NCBI GenBank assembly: GCA_964624795.1
Contig: CAZUZS010000010.1
Location: 26,074 to 90,073 of the forward strand
DNA length: 64,000 nucleotides
Direction of reading: 5' to 3'
Source: CAZUZS01 sp964624795
GTDB taxonomy: Bacteria > Calditrichota > Calditrichia > RBG-13-44-9
The notes under the pieces are model-generated. The model ran no database searches. It was not told where the DNA came from and saw nothing but the letters and a program-made list of their open reading frames with translations. Shown in pieces: positions 18,218 through 26,726 of the stretch. The position numbers were made by a program, and so were the translations under genes. Each line of letters begins with the position of its first letter. The first letter of the stretch is position 1.

Positions 18218-18691
18218 ATGAATAACCAGTCTATCAAGAGTATTATTAACCACTTTGAAAACAATTTCAGGGAATATTATTCATTATTGAATCCCCTCAG
18301 GGCAGAAGGCACAGTCTCGCACGAACCGAATGCCGATAATGATCTCTGTTCTTTTCTCTGCTTTCTCACAACGATGGAAGAAGAAGTGATTGAATTTCGT
18401 TTGAAAAAATTATTAAAGGAAGAGCATCCCTACATGCCGTCCATCGATACCAGTTTTATTGAGCGAAATGCCGCCGCCGACAAACATAGCTTATCCCAGA
18501 TTATTGCCAATTTTCTCAGGAAACGACAGGAACTGATAAAGCTTCTTTACAGCACCCCGGCGCCAGAATGGGAGCGCACAGGAGTGCTGGGGGAAGAAGG
18601 GCATGTTACCTTCGAAGATCTTATCATGAGATTTATAAAAAAGGATGAACACAACATCCCGATTATCAGGAACAAGATTGTTAACGAATAA
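18218..18691 (+). CDS. DinB-like four-helix protein, function unknown
   Basis: A 157-residue soluble, mostly helical protein. The pattern of a helix near RKRQELIKLL, then PEWERTGVLGEEGHVTFEDLI and a final helix with KKDEHNIPIIRN resembles the C-terminal half of the DinB/YfiT metal-binding superfamily, whose members are often thiol transferases or damage-induced proteins. The His in DEH could be one of the expected metal ligands; the others are not clear. The ATG has no good ribosome site. It is a single gene facing the DUF502 gene on the other strand. The family call is tentative. Confidence 0.6.
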   Translation: MNNQSIKSIINHFENNFREYYSLLNPLRAEGTVSHEPNADNDLCSFLCFLTTMEEEVIEFRLKKLLKEEHPYMPSIDTSFIERNAAADKHSLSQIIANFLRKRQELIKLLYSTPAPEWERTGVLGEEGHVTFEDLIMRFIKKDEHNIPIIRNKIVNE

Positions 18692-18755
18692 TTTTGCAAA
18701 GAGCGGCAGAGGTTGCCACGCAATTTGATCCGCAAATTCCACAGTATATCCCCGC

Positions 18756-19379
18756 CTATTGTTGTCCATGTGATACATATTTAAATTTTTCCGGGAGTAC
18801 CAGACCGCCCGAAACAATTAGTTTCATGGCTTGCTCCACCGGTAAGTTTGTAAATCGGATTTCCTGAATTGGCACAAGCACTGTAAAACCGGATGCGGGA
18901 TTAATAGACGTGATGATTAGAACCGCGCCAAGGATACTGCCAGTTTCGGGCTCTGTAATCTGTCCGTTGAAGAGGCCTACCGAGTAAACACCCTTCCGCG
19001 GGTATTCTATCAGAACGACCTTTTGCGTCTGGTTTTTCTCCTGGTTCGTCAGGGTCGTGACAACTTGCTTAACTGCAAAATAAATTGTCTTCAAAACCGG
19101 TATACGGACGACAATCCACTCCCCCACCCTGATTAGCTTTAGACCAAAATAATTTGTTGTAAACAGGCCGGCGAGATAAATGAAAATAATGCTGATAAGG
19201 ATTCCAAATCCCGGAATATAGATGTGGATGTAATTTTGAACGATCGGATATACCAGTTCATCAAAAAAATCAATAAGCCATTTAAATACGACCAGGCTGA
19301 TGACAAGAGGTACTACAACAATCAGACCCGATAGCAAGTTGTTTTTAATGTTTGATCTGACAGCTTTGAAGATTTCCAT
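18756..19379 (-). CDS. DUF502 family inner-membrane protein
   Basis: ATG 19379 gives MEIFKAVRSNIKNNLLSGL, the usual opening of DUF502 proteins; upstream in-frame residues look unrelated. Two membrane helices are visible (about 17-40 LLSGLIVVVPLVISLVVF and 63-85 IPGFGILISIIFIYLAG), followed by a soluble beta-rich domain with VGEWIVVRIPVLKTIYFAVKQ. The last half has VVLIEYPRKGVYSVGLF and a Pro-rich beta region, as in the family. Function is unknown, with homologues across bacteria and plants. The length is 207 residues. It is followed by convergent transcription of the DinB-like gene and lies 161 bp downstream of the PAP2 gene. Confidence 0.88.
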   Translation of the reverse strand: MEIFKAVRSNIKNNLLSGLIVVVPLVISLVVFKWLIDFFDELVYPIVQNYIHIYIPGFGILISIIFIYLAGLFTTNYFGLKLIRVGEWIVVRIPVLKTIYFAVKQVVTTLTNQEKNQTQKVVLIEYPRKGVYSVGLFNGQITEPETGSILGAVLIITSINPASGFTVLVPIQEIRFTNLPVEQAMKLIVSGGLVLPEKFKYVSHGQQ

Positions 19380-19540
19380 ATATGATTCGCTTTTTTTTTG
19401 AATGAGCTTGTTTTGCGCTAATCCCGAACTGGGATTTTGTTTCCAATTGGGCTGTCTCAATCCTGTAAATTCTAATGCACCGCAGACGAGTCGAGGCCAG
19501 GGGAATTCCCTGCCGCTTCTTAAATTTCATGGTATCTAAT

Positions 19541-20131
19541 TCATACCAGATTATTATTCGGCAGGATCCTGGATTTAACGTCAATTTGCGGGAATTTTCG
19601 GGAGAGCATGCGGTACAAAAGTATGAAAAAAGCAGCAATTGTAGTCCCTAAAATCATTCCAAAGATAACGTCTCCCGGATAGTGAACGCCGACATAAATT
19701 CTGGAATAACCGACCATAAGTGCAATTCCCCAAAACCATGGCCATTTTCTTTTGTAAAAATATGTGAATAACCCGGCCATCCCGGCAATATTTGTTGCAT
19801 GCGAGGACGGAAACGAATACTTGCCGCCACAGCCAACCAGCAACCGTACATCTTCGAGCGCATGACAAGGCCGCAGTCGTGCGACGAATGGCTTAATCAC
19901 AAATGCAGAGATTTGATCTCCGCAAATTAGAATGGGAATGATGAGCACTGCCGCCGCCCTCCCGCGTGGCCCTCCCTTGACGATCAACAGAATCCAAATT
20001 ATGGCGATTGGAATTTTCCAATAATTCAGATTGGTTATTACAGGCATAATAACATCAAAAACCGGGTTGGCCAATGTCTGATTGAAGAAGAAGAAAAGCC
20101 GGGTATCCAGGAAGATCAGTGTATGTAACAT
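19541..20131 (-). CDS. PAP2-family membrane phosphatase
   Basis: All three phosphatase motifs are present: KPFVARLRP (KxxxxxxRP), FPSSHATN (PSGH variant with Ser) and SRIYVGVHYPGDV (SRxxxxxHxxxD). Five to six membrane helices surround them. Such proteins dephosphorylate undecaprenyl diphosphate, phosphatidylglycerol phosphate or lipid A; the substrate cannot be chosen from sequence. The length of 196 residues fits the undecaprenyl/PgpB-like short class. The start lies only 10 bases from the stop of the receiver-HisKA-receiver gene, so it probably shares that transcript. Confidence 0.88.
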   Translation of the reverse strand: MLHTLIFLDTRLFFFFNQTLANPVFDVIMPVITNLNYWKIPIAIIWILLIVKGGPRGRAAAVLIIPILICGDQISAFVIKPFVARLRPCHALEDVRLLVGCGGKYSFPSSHATNIAGMAGLFTYFYKRKWPWFWGIALMVGYSRIYVGVHYPGDVIFGMILGTTIAAFFILLYRMLSRKFPQIDVKSRILPNNNLV

Positions 20132-20141
20132 TTACACCTGT

Positions 20142-21200
20142 TTAAGATTCCACTTGGTAAGCGTTTATCTGCCGGATAAGAGAGGTGATTTGTTCTCTAT
20201 CAAATGGTTTGCTCAAGTAACCGCTTGCTCCCTGGTCCAGAACCTTCTGTATGTTTTCATCAAATTCGAAGCCGGAAGTGATGATAATTTTCGTATCCGG
20301 GTTTATCTCCATCAGTTTTTCAAACACCTGGGAACCCGGTGCGTCCGGGAGGTGAAAATCTAGCAGGATCAAATCAATTAAATCCCCCTGGCTTTTGTAT
20401 AGCTCGATCCCTTCCTGCGAGCTTGCGGCTAAAATGACTTTAAAGGATTCGTTCTCCAATACATCCTTAATAATCTCACGCAAATTCTCTTCGTCTTCAA
20501 TCACCAGAATGTACTGCTCTTCCGGCTTCTTCTCTTTTTTCTCCACTTTTAGCTCGATCATCTGCATGCCGTGCGGAATTTTCTGGATCACCGGGGACGA
20601 TATTTCTCTAAATTTCCGCAAAATTGTTGCAATACGGTGACTTGCCTTCTGGATAAGCTGTATATAATTGAAAATTTTTGCATCGGAAACGCCCCGCCTC
20701 TCAAGCTCCATCTTAATCATATCCGTACCGGAAAGTATTACTGTGAGCGGCTGGTTGATCTCATGATTCGCAGTTGTGATCGTAGCATTATAGGTTATTC
20801 GCCGCTCCGCCTCAGTTAGGCGGCGTTCAAGGTCCTGGCGCTCCAAAGCTTTGCGCACCCTGATTCGCAGCTCTTCAATATTAATCGGTTTTATTAAATA
20901 ATCGCTGGCACCCAGGCGCAGCGCCTCGATAGCTGTTTTGATGGATGCATGACCGGTTAAGATAATGACCGCAATTTGGGGATCGGTGAATTTAATTTTT
21001 TCCAGAAGCTCGATACCACCTACACTTTCCATTTTGAGATCGGTGATTACCAGATCAAATGACTGGCGATTCAGGATCTCAAGTGCCTCAAGCCCATCGC
21101 TGCACAAGGTTGTAGGATAACTTTCTTTTTCTAAGACCTTTTGGAGAAAAAGGCGGGATGAGTAATCATCATCCACAACCAGTACTTTTATATCAGACAT
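20142..21200 (-). CDS. Receiver-HisKA-receiver protein without an ATPase domain
   Basis: Residues 1-120 are a complete receiver (VLVVDDD, phospho-Asp in FDLVITDLKM, Lys in DYLIKPI). Residues ~125-210 resemble a HisKA dimerisation domain, with the H-box ANHEINQPLTVILSG holding a plausible phospho-His. No N, G1 or G2 boxes of a HATPase follow; instead a second complete receiver begins near 228 (ILVIEDEE, LILLDFHLP, GYLSKPF). The protein looks like a phosphorelay intermediate or a scaffold that cannot phosphorylate itself. The ribosome site AAGGAA precedes the ATG. It lies 180 bp downstream of the PP2C gene and 10 bp before the PAP2 gene. Confidence 0.85.
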   Translation of the reverse strand: MSDIKVLVVDDDYSSRLFLQKVLEKESYPTTLCSDGLEALEILNRQSFDLVITDLKMESVGGIELLEKIKFTDPQIAVIILTGHASIKTAIEALRLGASDYLIKPINIEELRIRVRKALERQDLERRLTEAERRITYNATITTANHEINQPLTVILSGTDMIKMELERRGVSDAKIFNYIQLIQKASHRIATILRKFREISSPVIQKIPHGMQMIELKVEKKEKKPEEQYILVIEDEENLREIIKDVLENESFKVILAASSQEGIELYKSQGDLIDLILLDFHLPDAPGSQVFEKLMEINPDTKIIITSGFEFDENIQKVLDQGASGYLSKPFDREQITSLIRQINAYQVES

Positions 21201-21379
21201 TAAGCATTCCTTGTTGACTCCGTTCGAAGTGAAATTAATATGGAAGGATGGATTAAATCAAGCAAAAATTAATAGTTAATGCAGAAAGATGTTTCGTTGT
21301 TGCTGATAAATTTTGCAATGTTTTGCCTATGCCCCGGAAACAAAAAGTACGCTGCATCTTCCGTCGCTGCACTGGCAAA

Positions 21380-23146
21380 TCATTTTCGGATGGCTTTATG
21401 TTCCAACAGAAGCAACGTGAGGTCATCATCAAATGTTGAGCCGCTTCGGAATGTAGTTATATTTCTATAAATCGCATCAATAATAGCCTCTCCTCGAAAT
21501 CCCGAATCAATGACGGATCTAAACTCTGACCTGAGTTGCGCACGGCCGTATTCATTTTGGGCGTGATCTTTGACCTCGGTGACACCATCGGTATAAAAGA
21601 GTATTTTATCGCCGCCCGCAAGTTGTACGGATTCTTCCTGATAGATTGTATTGTGGAAAACGCCGATGAAAAATCCGGGTGAATCCAGCTCATCAATTTT
21701 CCCTGTACGATGATGAAAAAACAGCGGAAAGGGATGGCCGGCATTGGCATATTTTATTTTGTAGCTGCTCAGTTCCAGTACCATGTAAAAAGCGGAAATA
21801 AAATCTCCGGTATTCAGCATCTGTGAAAATTCGGAATTGATCCTGCTTAGAACTTCGGACGGAGAAAGAGTTTTTGTCATATAATTTGAGAACATAGCCT
21901 TGAACATTGCCGCGATCATGGCCGCGGAAACACCATGCCCGGAAACGTCAGCCACTACAATTCCGAGATGATCAGTATCGATCTGTACAACATCAAAAAA
22001 ATCGCCGCCCAGATCGGAAGTTGGTAAATATTTGGCACAAAAATATGTTTCATTGTTTTGAGGCAGGTTTCGCGGAAGTAGTGATTTTTGAAGCTCTACC
22101 CCCATTTTTAGTTCGTGCTGCATCACAATATTCTGATTCTCGATTAGTACCCTTGCCTGCTCAACCCTGTCCAGAGACGACTGGAGTTCCTTGGATTGCA
22201 CTTCAAGTCGCTCCTTCGCCAACCTGAGATCGCTAAGATACTCTTCCAATTTTTTGTTTTTATTTTGTATGTTTTCATTGGTCATCATCCGGTGCAGAGA
22301 ACCGGCATACAGGTTGGCAACACTTTCCAGAAAAGCAACATCAACCTCGTCGAATTTAGCGGGAGTTTTGGACTCAATATTTATCACACCGACAATATTT
22401 TCCATCAGATAAATGGGAACACAGATTTCTGATTTCCCTTTAAAAAAGGGGGTAAAATGATAGTATTCGATATCTTCAGTATCATCAATGATTATCGATT
22501 TTCGTCTGCGAATCGTCTTTCCGATAACACCCTGATGGATTGATTGGCGATACCCGCTTTTATGATGTTCGCTAAATGAAAGTCGCGACTCACCATCTAT
22601 TGCGGCCAGGTAAATTTCTTTTCCCGTTGAGAATTCATCTTTCAAAAATATTGCTACATGAAAAAAATTATACTCCTCATTAAATAATTGCGATACAATG
22701 TATTGGGATAATAACTCAATCGTATTAAAATGGTAGGACTTGCTGGATATTTTATGGATTGTTTTGAGGTAATGCAGGTACCGCGCTTCTTCCGACGAAA
22801 TTTCGGGCCGTCGCAGGTCGGGAATCAGAAGTGTAAGATACCGCGAACCGGGAATTATCGCGCATTGGAAGGGAAATACATGAATGCCAATATTTCTATT
22901 GAGACCCATTTCGCCGTCCAAAATAATCTGAAAATTGGAAATCGTTTCTTCAAGATCATCTTTTGGGCCGAAGCCCCCTTTTTCCCTGATAATCTGAAAA
23001 AGACAGCCGGCTTGCGATGACGAGAGCTTCTGAAGAAAGTCCCTAGCTGCACTGTTTTGCAGAATTGCCTTCCACCTATTGTCCAAAACAATAATTGGAA
23101 CAGGAGTAGGTTTGCTGGTTTTACAATTTTGGGCGGCCTGTGCCAT
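21380..23146 (-). CDS. PAS-GAF-PP2C (SpoIIE/RsbU-type) Ser/Thr phosphatase
   Basis: Order of parts: an N-terminal PAS-like segment (PIIVLDNRWKAILQNSAA, about 15-110), a GAF domain (about 150-290, with GVINIESKTPAKFDEVDVAFL), a coiled coil (about 295-355) and a PP2C phosphatase of the SpoIIE class (about 360-585). Metal-binding Asp residues are in GGDFFDVV, VVADVSGHGVSAAM and LFYTDGVTEV. Such enzymes dephosphorylate STAS-domain antagonists, and a STAS gene and an RsbW-like kinase lie just upstream on the same strand. The gene gap to the receiver-kinase gene is 21 bp. The GAF ligand is unknown. It is the likely signal-input arm of the module. Confidence 0.92.
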   Translation of the reverse strand: MAQAAQNCKTSKPTPVPIIVLDNRWKAILQNSAARDFLQKLSSSQAGCLFQIIREKGGFGPKDDLEETISNFQIILDGEMGLNRNIGIHVFPFQCAIIPGSRYLTLLIPDLRRPEISSEEARYLHYLKTIHKISSKSYHFNTIELLSQYIVSQLFNEEYNFFHVAIFLKDEFSTGKEIYLAAIDGESRLSFSEHHKSGYRQSIHQGVIGKTIRRRKSIIIDDTEDIEYYHFTPFFKGKSEICVPIYLMENIVGVINIESKTPAKFDEVDVAFLESVANLYAGSLHRMMTNENIQNKNKKLEEYLSDLRLAKERLEVQSKELQSSLDRVEQARVLIENQNIVMQHELKMGVELQKSLLPRNLPQNNETYFCAKYLPTSDLGGDFFDVVQIDTDHLGIVVADVSGHGVSAAMIAAMFKAMFSNYMTKTLSPSEVLSRINSEFSQMLNTGDFISAFYMVLELSSYKIKYANAGHPFPLFFHHRTGKIDELDSPGFFIGVFHNTIYQEESVQLAGGDKILFYTDGVTEVKDHAQNEYGRAQLRSEFRSVIDSGFRGEAIIDAIYRNITTFRSGSTFDDDLTLLLLEHKAIRK

Positions 23147-23167
23147 TCTGTTTGACTTTTCTTAAGC

Positions 23168-24109
23168 TTAACCAGGTTGTCCTTCAGAGTTAGTCATCCG
23201 GTTTTTGATTAATGTGATAACATTGCCCGCGGGATTAAAGTGCACCTCATCAATCAAGTGGCGGATGATCATAAATCCGCGTCCATGCGGATCGAGACTT
23301 GCACCGGAGATTCTATGCGCTTGATTAGTAAACCGTTTCCAATCGAAACCGGGCCCATCGTCCTTCACCGTGAGACAGAACAGTTCCGGGTTACATTCAA
23401 AGGAAACAGCAATCTGGCGTTCCGCAAATGCAGGATCATTGAGTCGTCGTTCTTTTTCTTCCTCGAATTCGGTAATTTCCAAAATGCTGCTCTCTTTTGA
23501 TTTGGATGACAACTCTAAATTCCCATGTTCAACTGCATTTATAAAAGTTTCAGTAAATGCCAGTTCAAATTGCCGTATCTCATCTTCAGTGCCAAAATGC
23601 ATTTTTTGAAGGAACATAGATAGTTCCTTGGCCAAAATTCCTGGATTCATTTCTGATGTTGTAAATTGAAAATGGGCTTTAAGATGCTGAAGGTTTTCGT
23701 AGACCTTGTCTTTTTTGAGAGATTTGGTGCGCTTGTATAATACTTTCTCCACAATCTTACGAACTGTTATCAGATCGAATGGCTTTGTAATATAGTCAGA
23801 TGCGCCACTTTTTAGTGCTGATACCGCCGTGTCCAAAGTTTTCAGGCCGGTTAACAGGATTACCGGCAAATCGTCTTTGGTTTCGGCAACGATTTTTAAT
23901 AATTCCAGACCAGATCGACCGGGGAGATTAACATCCGTAAGGATTAAATTGAACGTATTCCCGTTGTTCAACTTTTCAATCGCTTCCTCAGCACTTGCCG
24001 CTACGGAAACACCATATCCGAGGCCCGAAAAGTAATCGCCCAGCAGGTCGATAATCATTTCTTCATCATCTACAACGAGAATATGTGGTGCGGCTGCAGA
24101 AGTCGACAT
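23168..24109 (-). CDS. Receiver fused to an RsbW-like anti-sigma kinase
   Basis: Residues 1-125 form a canonical receiver (ILVVDDEE, phospho-Asp in LILTDVNLP, Lys in DYITKPF). Residues ~165-310 form a HATPase of the RsbW/SpoIIAB type: the N-box lies in FTETFINAVEHGN, G1 in VKDDGPGFDW and G2 in DPHGRGFMIIR. A linker (RTKSLKKDKVYENLQ) joins them. The ATPase half would phosphorylate the neighbouring STAS protein and bind a sigma factor or another partner; the receiver would allow input from a histidine kinase. The start is ATG 24109 (TTG 24112 lies just ahead), after GGAAGGTGGA. It follows the STAS gene by 18 bp. Confidence 0.9.
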   Translation of the reverse strand: MSTSAAAPHILVVDDEEMIIDLLGDYFSGLGYGVSVAASAEEAIEKLNNGNTFNLILTDVNLPGRSGLELLKIVAETKDDLPVILLTGLKTLDTAVSALKSGASDYITKPFDLITVRKIVEKVLYKRTKSLKKDKVYENLQHLKAHFQFTTSEMNPGILAKELSMFLQKMHFGTEDEIRQFELAFTETFINAVEHGNLELSSKSKESSILEITEFEEEKERRLNDPAFAERQIAVSFECNPELFCLTVKDDGPGFDWKRFTNQAHRISGASLDPHGRGFMIIRHLIDEVHFNPAGNVITLIKNRMTNSEGQPG

Positions 24110-24127
24110 CAAATTCCACCTTCCGGT

Positions 24128-24433
24128 TTATTTTTCAATGGGGAATAGTTGATCCAGTTTGATGGACCTGAAGAGATCGAGAAGATTATCGTTAATTCCC
24201 TGGATTCTCATTTTGCGCCCCTTTGATACCAGGTTCTTATAAAATATGAGAAATTTGCCTATACCTGAACTCGTAATGAATGGAACAAATGTCAGATCGA
24301 AAACGGCCTCCAGGAAATCCTTTTCCAGCAAGTCATGAAATTGATTTTTCAATTCATCGGCATTTTCGTTATCAACAGCCCCGATTATGGAAACCACGAC
24401 GGAACCGTTTTTTGAGGCAATATTTACATCCAT
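24128..24433 (-). CDS. STAS-domain anti-sigma factor antagonist (RsbV-like)
   Basis: A 101-residue single STAS domain. It opens with a short beta strand (SVVVSIIGAVDNENADELK) and has the conserved loop FVPFITSSGIGKFLIFYKNL, where one of the two Ser residues is the expected phosphorylation site. The last part has KMRIQGINDNLLDLFRSI. The protein would switch partners with the RsbW-like kinase downstream and be dephosphorylated by the PP2C gene. GAGGAAG precedes the ATG. It is the first gene of the STAS - receiver/RsbW - PP2C - receiver/HisKA/receiver run; no sigma factor gene is nearby. Confidence 0.93.
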   Translation of the reverse strand: MDVNIASKNGSVVVSIIGAVDNENADELKNQFHDLLEKDFLEAVFDLTFVPFITSSGIGKFLIFYKNLVSKGRKMRIQGINDNLLDLFRSIKLDQLFPIEK

Positions 24434-24696
24434 GATTTATCTTCCTCGTTTTTAAGAATATTTAACAATAATCATACCAATTATGAGCACATCTATATAA
24501 TGAAATATCGATTGTTATATTCGCAATGCCCCCGGGTGTCCGAATTTTAAACATTTGCCAAATGTATTTTCGTCAGAAAATGCGATGATTTTACAGAAAA
24601 TTATAATCAATCTGCAAATTGGTGGCGTGAAAGTCTGGCGCCCAAGGGATAGGGTGTTGTATTATAGAATAGATTATGAAGAGTGGATTAATCGGT

Positions 24697-26409
24697 TCAA
24701 TGCTGCTTTCGATAATCCATCTCGGAAAACATAAGTAGTTTTTTATGCGGATCAACTGTTATTCGATCAGCTACAAAAGGAAGATAGGTGGCAAATTCCT
24801 GTTTCTTCTCAAAAATCTCAAAGACAATGGTCGTGTCACGCCTGTCAGATTCGAATTTCATTTCCACCGGAAGGATGTATGGGTGCTTGCTGCTCTGTTG
24901 TTGCCGGACATTTATTATATAACCATGAGTTCCAGATTGAGATTCCTTACTCCTTACCTTCCATGCCAGGGTTGGTGTATTTTTCTCATGAATCCATTGG
25001 GAAAAGAAGTGAGTCAGACTTTGCCCGGAAACATCTTCAAATACGCTTTTTAGCTCATTCTCATCAATGCTATTGTACCGGAATTTTTCCAGGCACTTCC
25101 GTATTCCTGCCATGAACAAGCTATCCCCTGTTTGTTCATTTAACATATAGAAAAACCAGCAGGCCTTGTCATAAACGGTGCCTGTCCGGTACACTGAGTC
25201 GGGGCTTGTTGTTTCATTAACCCAAATCGTTCCACTCTTGAGGAAGCGTCTTCTCCGCATAAAATCATTAAAACCGGACTCGCCCTGCGAATGGCGCATA
25301 TATAGGGCCGTGAAATAGGAAGCCAGCCCCTCATTGATCCATGATTCATGAAACGAGGAATTGGTTATCATATCGCCTAACCATTGGTGTGCCAATTCAT
25401 GCGCATAAAGATTGTTCATCCGGGCGCTCATCCGCTGCACACCGGTAATCGTCTGATTTTCCATCCCGCCTGCTGTGGACTGTCTGACCATCCCATATTT
25501 TTCATCGGGAAAAGGATATGGGCCTAAAACAGATGTGAAATAATCCATCATGTCCCTTAATTGGCGCAAGATAATCGGCGCAGCAGGTGTATCCTCGGAA
25601 AAACAATAAAGCTGAATTGGAAAGTTTTGCCCGCTGTCGGGAGCATAATTCTCGCTAATTTTTTCAAACTTGCCAATATTTACCGCCATAAGATACGTGG
25701 ATATAGGATACGATTCTTTCCAAGTGTATGCCTTTCTCCCCTCCTTCAGTTGCACTGTGCTCTGCAATTCGCCGTTGCAAACGGCCATCAGAGTATCGGG
25801 AACATCTATCCGAAAGCGAACTGAATCTGCCTTATCTGCCGGATCGTCTTTGCAGGGAAACCAGGTTTGTGCACCGTACGGTGGATTTATCGTTGTTAGC
25901 CACGGGTAGACATGGCCATCAGTGCTCTCATATTTGCTCATTTTCCAACCGTGAATCCATGAATGGTAGACTTGCGGCCAACCATGATAGATTATTCTGA
26001 CTGAGTCGTATTGACCTTTTACAAGTGCCCGGTGTAGTTTGACCTCCAGCAGATTCTCATGATGTTTGAAGCGCTCGGCGCCAAAAACCGAATCGACAAC
26101 CATATCGGAGCTAAAATTAAGTGCAATCTTGTCTATTTTCTCCTTAGCTGCCCGGAATCGAATCGTAGTTGCCCCAACCAGATTTCCGGTTTCACACGAA
26201 GAATCGATCTCCACACTAAGGTCTAAATTGTAAAAGGTCACATCAAAATCACCTTGATCTGCAAAGTGCGGAGAATACATGCCGCTGTTGCGTTCGTTTT
26301 CCCGGCCTGCTTCTGTGCTGGATTTCTGCAGTTGGTGGATGGCAAAAATGAAAAATACCAGGATTAGTAAATACATAATTGATTTTCCCAGTAATGAACT
26401 TTTTGTCAT
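24697..26409 (-). CDS. M1-family (gluzincin) aminopeptidase, exported
   Basis: ATG 26409 gives MTKSSLLGKSIMYLLILVFF, a signal anchor or signal peptide; ribosome site AAAGGGA. The beta-sandwich N domain spans about 45-240. The catalytic domain has GGMENQTITG (GxMEN exopeptidase motif) and HELAHQWLGD with the distal Glu in WINEGLASYF (HExxH-18-E). A Tyr after the motif is likely in VYDKACWFFYML. The C-terminal ARM-repeat domain usual in longer M1 enzymes is missing; 570 residues end soon after a short beta domain, as in leukotriene-hydrolase-like and cold-active forms. Periplasmic peptide trimming is inferred. It lies 263 bp downstream of the STAS gene's start. Confidence 0.9.
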   Translation of the reverse strand: MTKSSLLGKSIMYLLILVFFIFAIHQLQKSSTEAGRENERNSGMYSPHFADQGDFDVTFYNLDLSVEIDSSCETGNLVGATTIRFRAAKEKIDKIALNFSSDMVVDSVFGAERFKHHENLLEVKLHRALVKGQYDSVRIIYHGWPQVYHSWIHGWKMSKYESTDGHVYPWLTTINPPYGAQTWFPCKDDPADKADSVRFRIDVPDTLMAVCNGELQSTVQLKEGRKAYTWKESYPISTYLMAVNIGKFEKISENYAPDSGQNFPIQLYCFSEDTPAAPIILRQLRDMMDYFTSVLGPYPFPDEKYGMVRQSTAGGMENQTITGVQRMSARMNNLYAHELAHQWLGDMITNSSFHESWINEGLASYFTALYMRHSQGESGFNDFMRRRRFLKSGTIWVNETTSPDSVYRTGTVYDKACWFFYMLNEQTGDSLFMAGIRKCLEKFRYNSIDENELKSVFEDVSGQSLTHFFSQWIHEKNTPTLAWKVRSKESQSGTHGYIINVRQQQSSKHPYILPVEMKFESDRRDTTIVFEIFEKKQEFATYLPFVADRITVDPHKKLLMFSEMDYRKQH

Positions 26410-26726
26410 TTTTTCCCTTTTTATTCTACGTCCGGAAAGCAACAAAGTGTAAATTCCTCCTGAAGACTTCTTTTATTTTACGCCTCCTGAGCAATTTAAT
26501 AAATCTTTCAAAAAAGTAAAATTGGAGAATTATTTGATTATGTAGATGGTATTTCATCACTCATTGAATTTTCTGAGCATCCCGACGCGACACCACGGAA
26601 TAATTACCAGGCCAAACACCTGAATTTTGAACTGCAATTTAAGGGCTTATTGGTTTTGCGTTTTCAAATAAATCATTCTTGTATCAGATTCGATTCTTTT
26701 TGGCGCTATCTGCCTGAAGGCAATTT
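26410..26726. other. Non-coding stretch between the M1 peptidase and PorV-like genes
   Basis: About 317 bp, AT-rich, with no frame of coding character. A short hairpin (TGCCT-GA-AGGCA) followed by T residues on the plus strand at about 26710-26730 has only a 5-bp stem and no plus-strand gene to terminate, so it is not called. Confidence 0.4.

Noticed and set aside
18180..18221. TTG-started 13-residue leader overlapping the DinB-like start by ATGA
   Set aside because: AAGGAG is only two bases from the TTG, too close for initiation. Probably chance.
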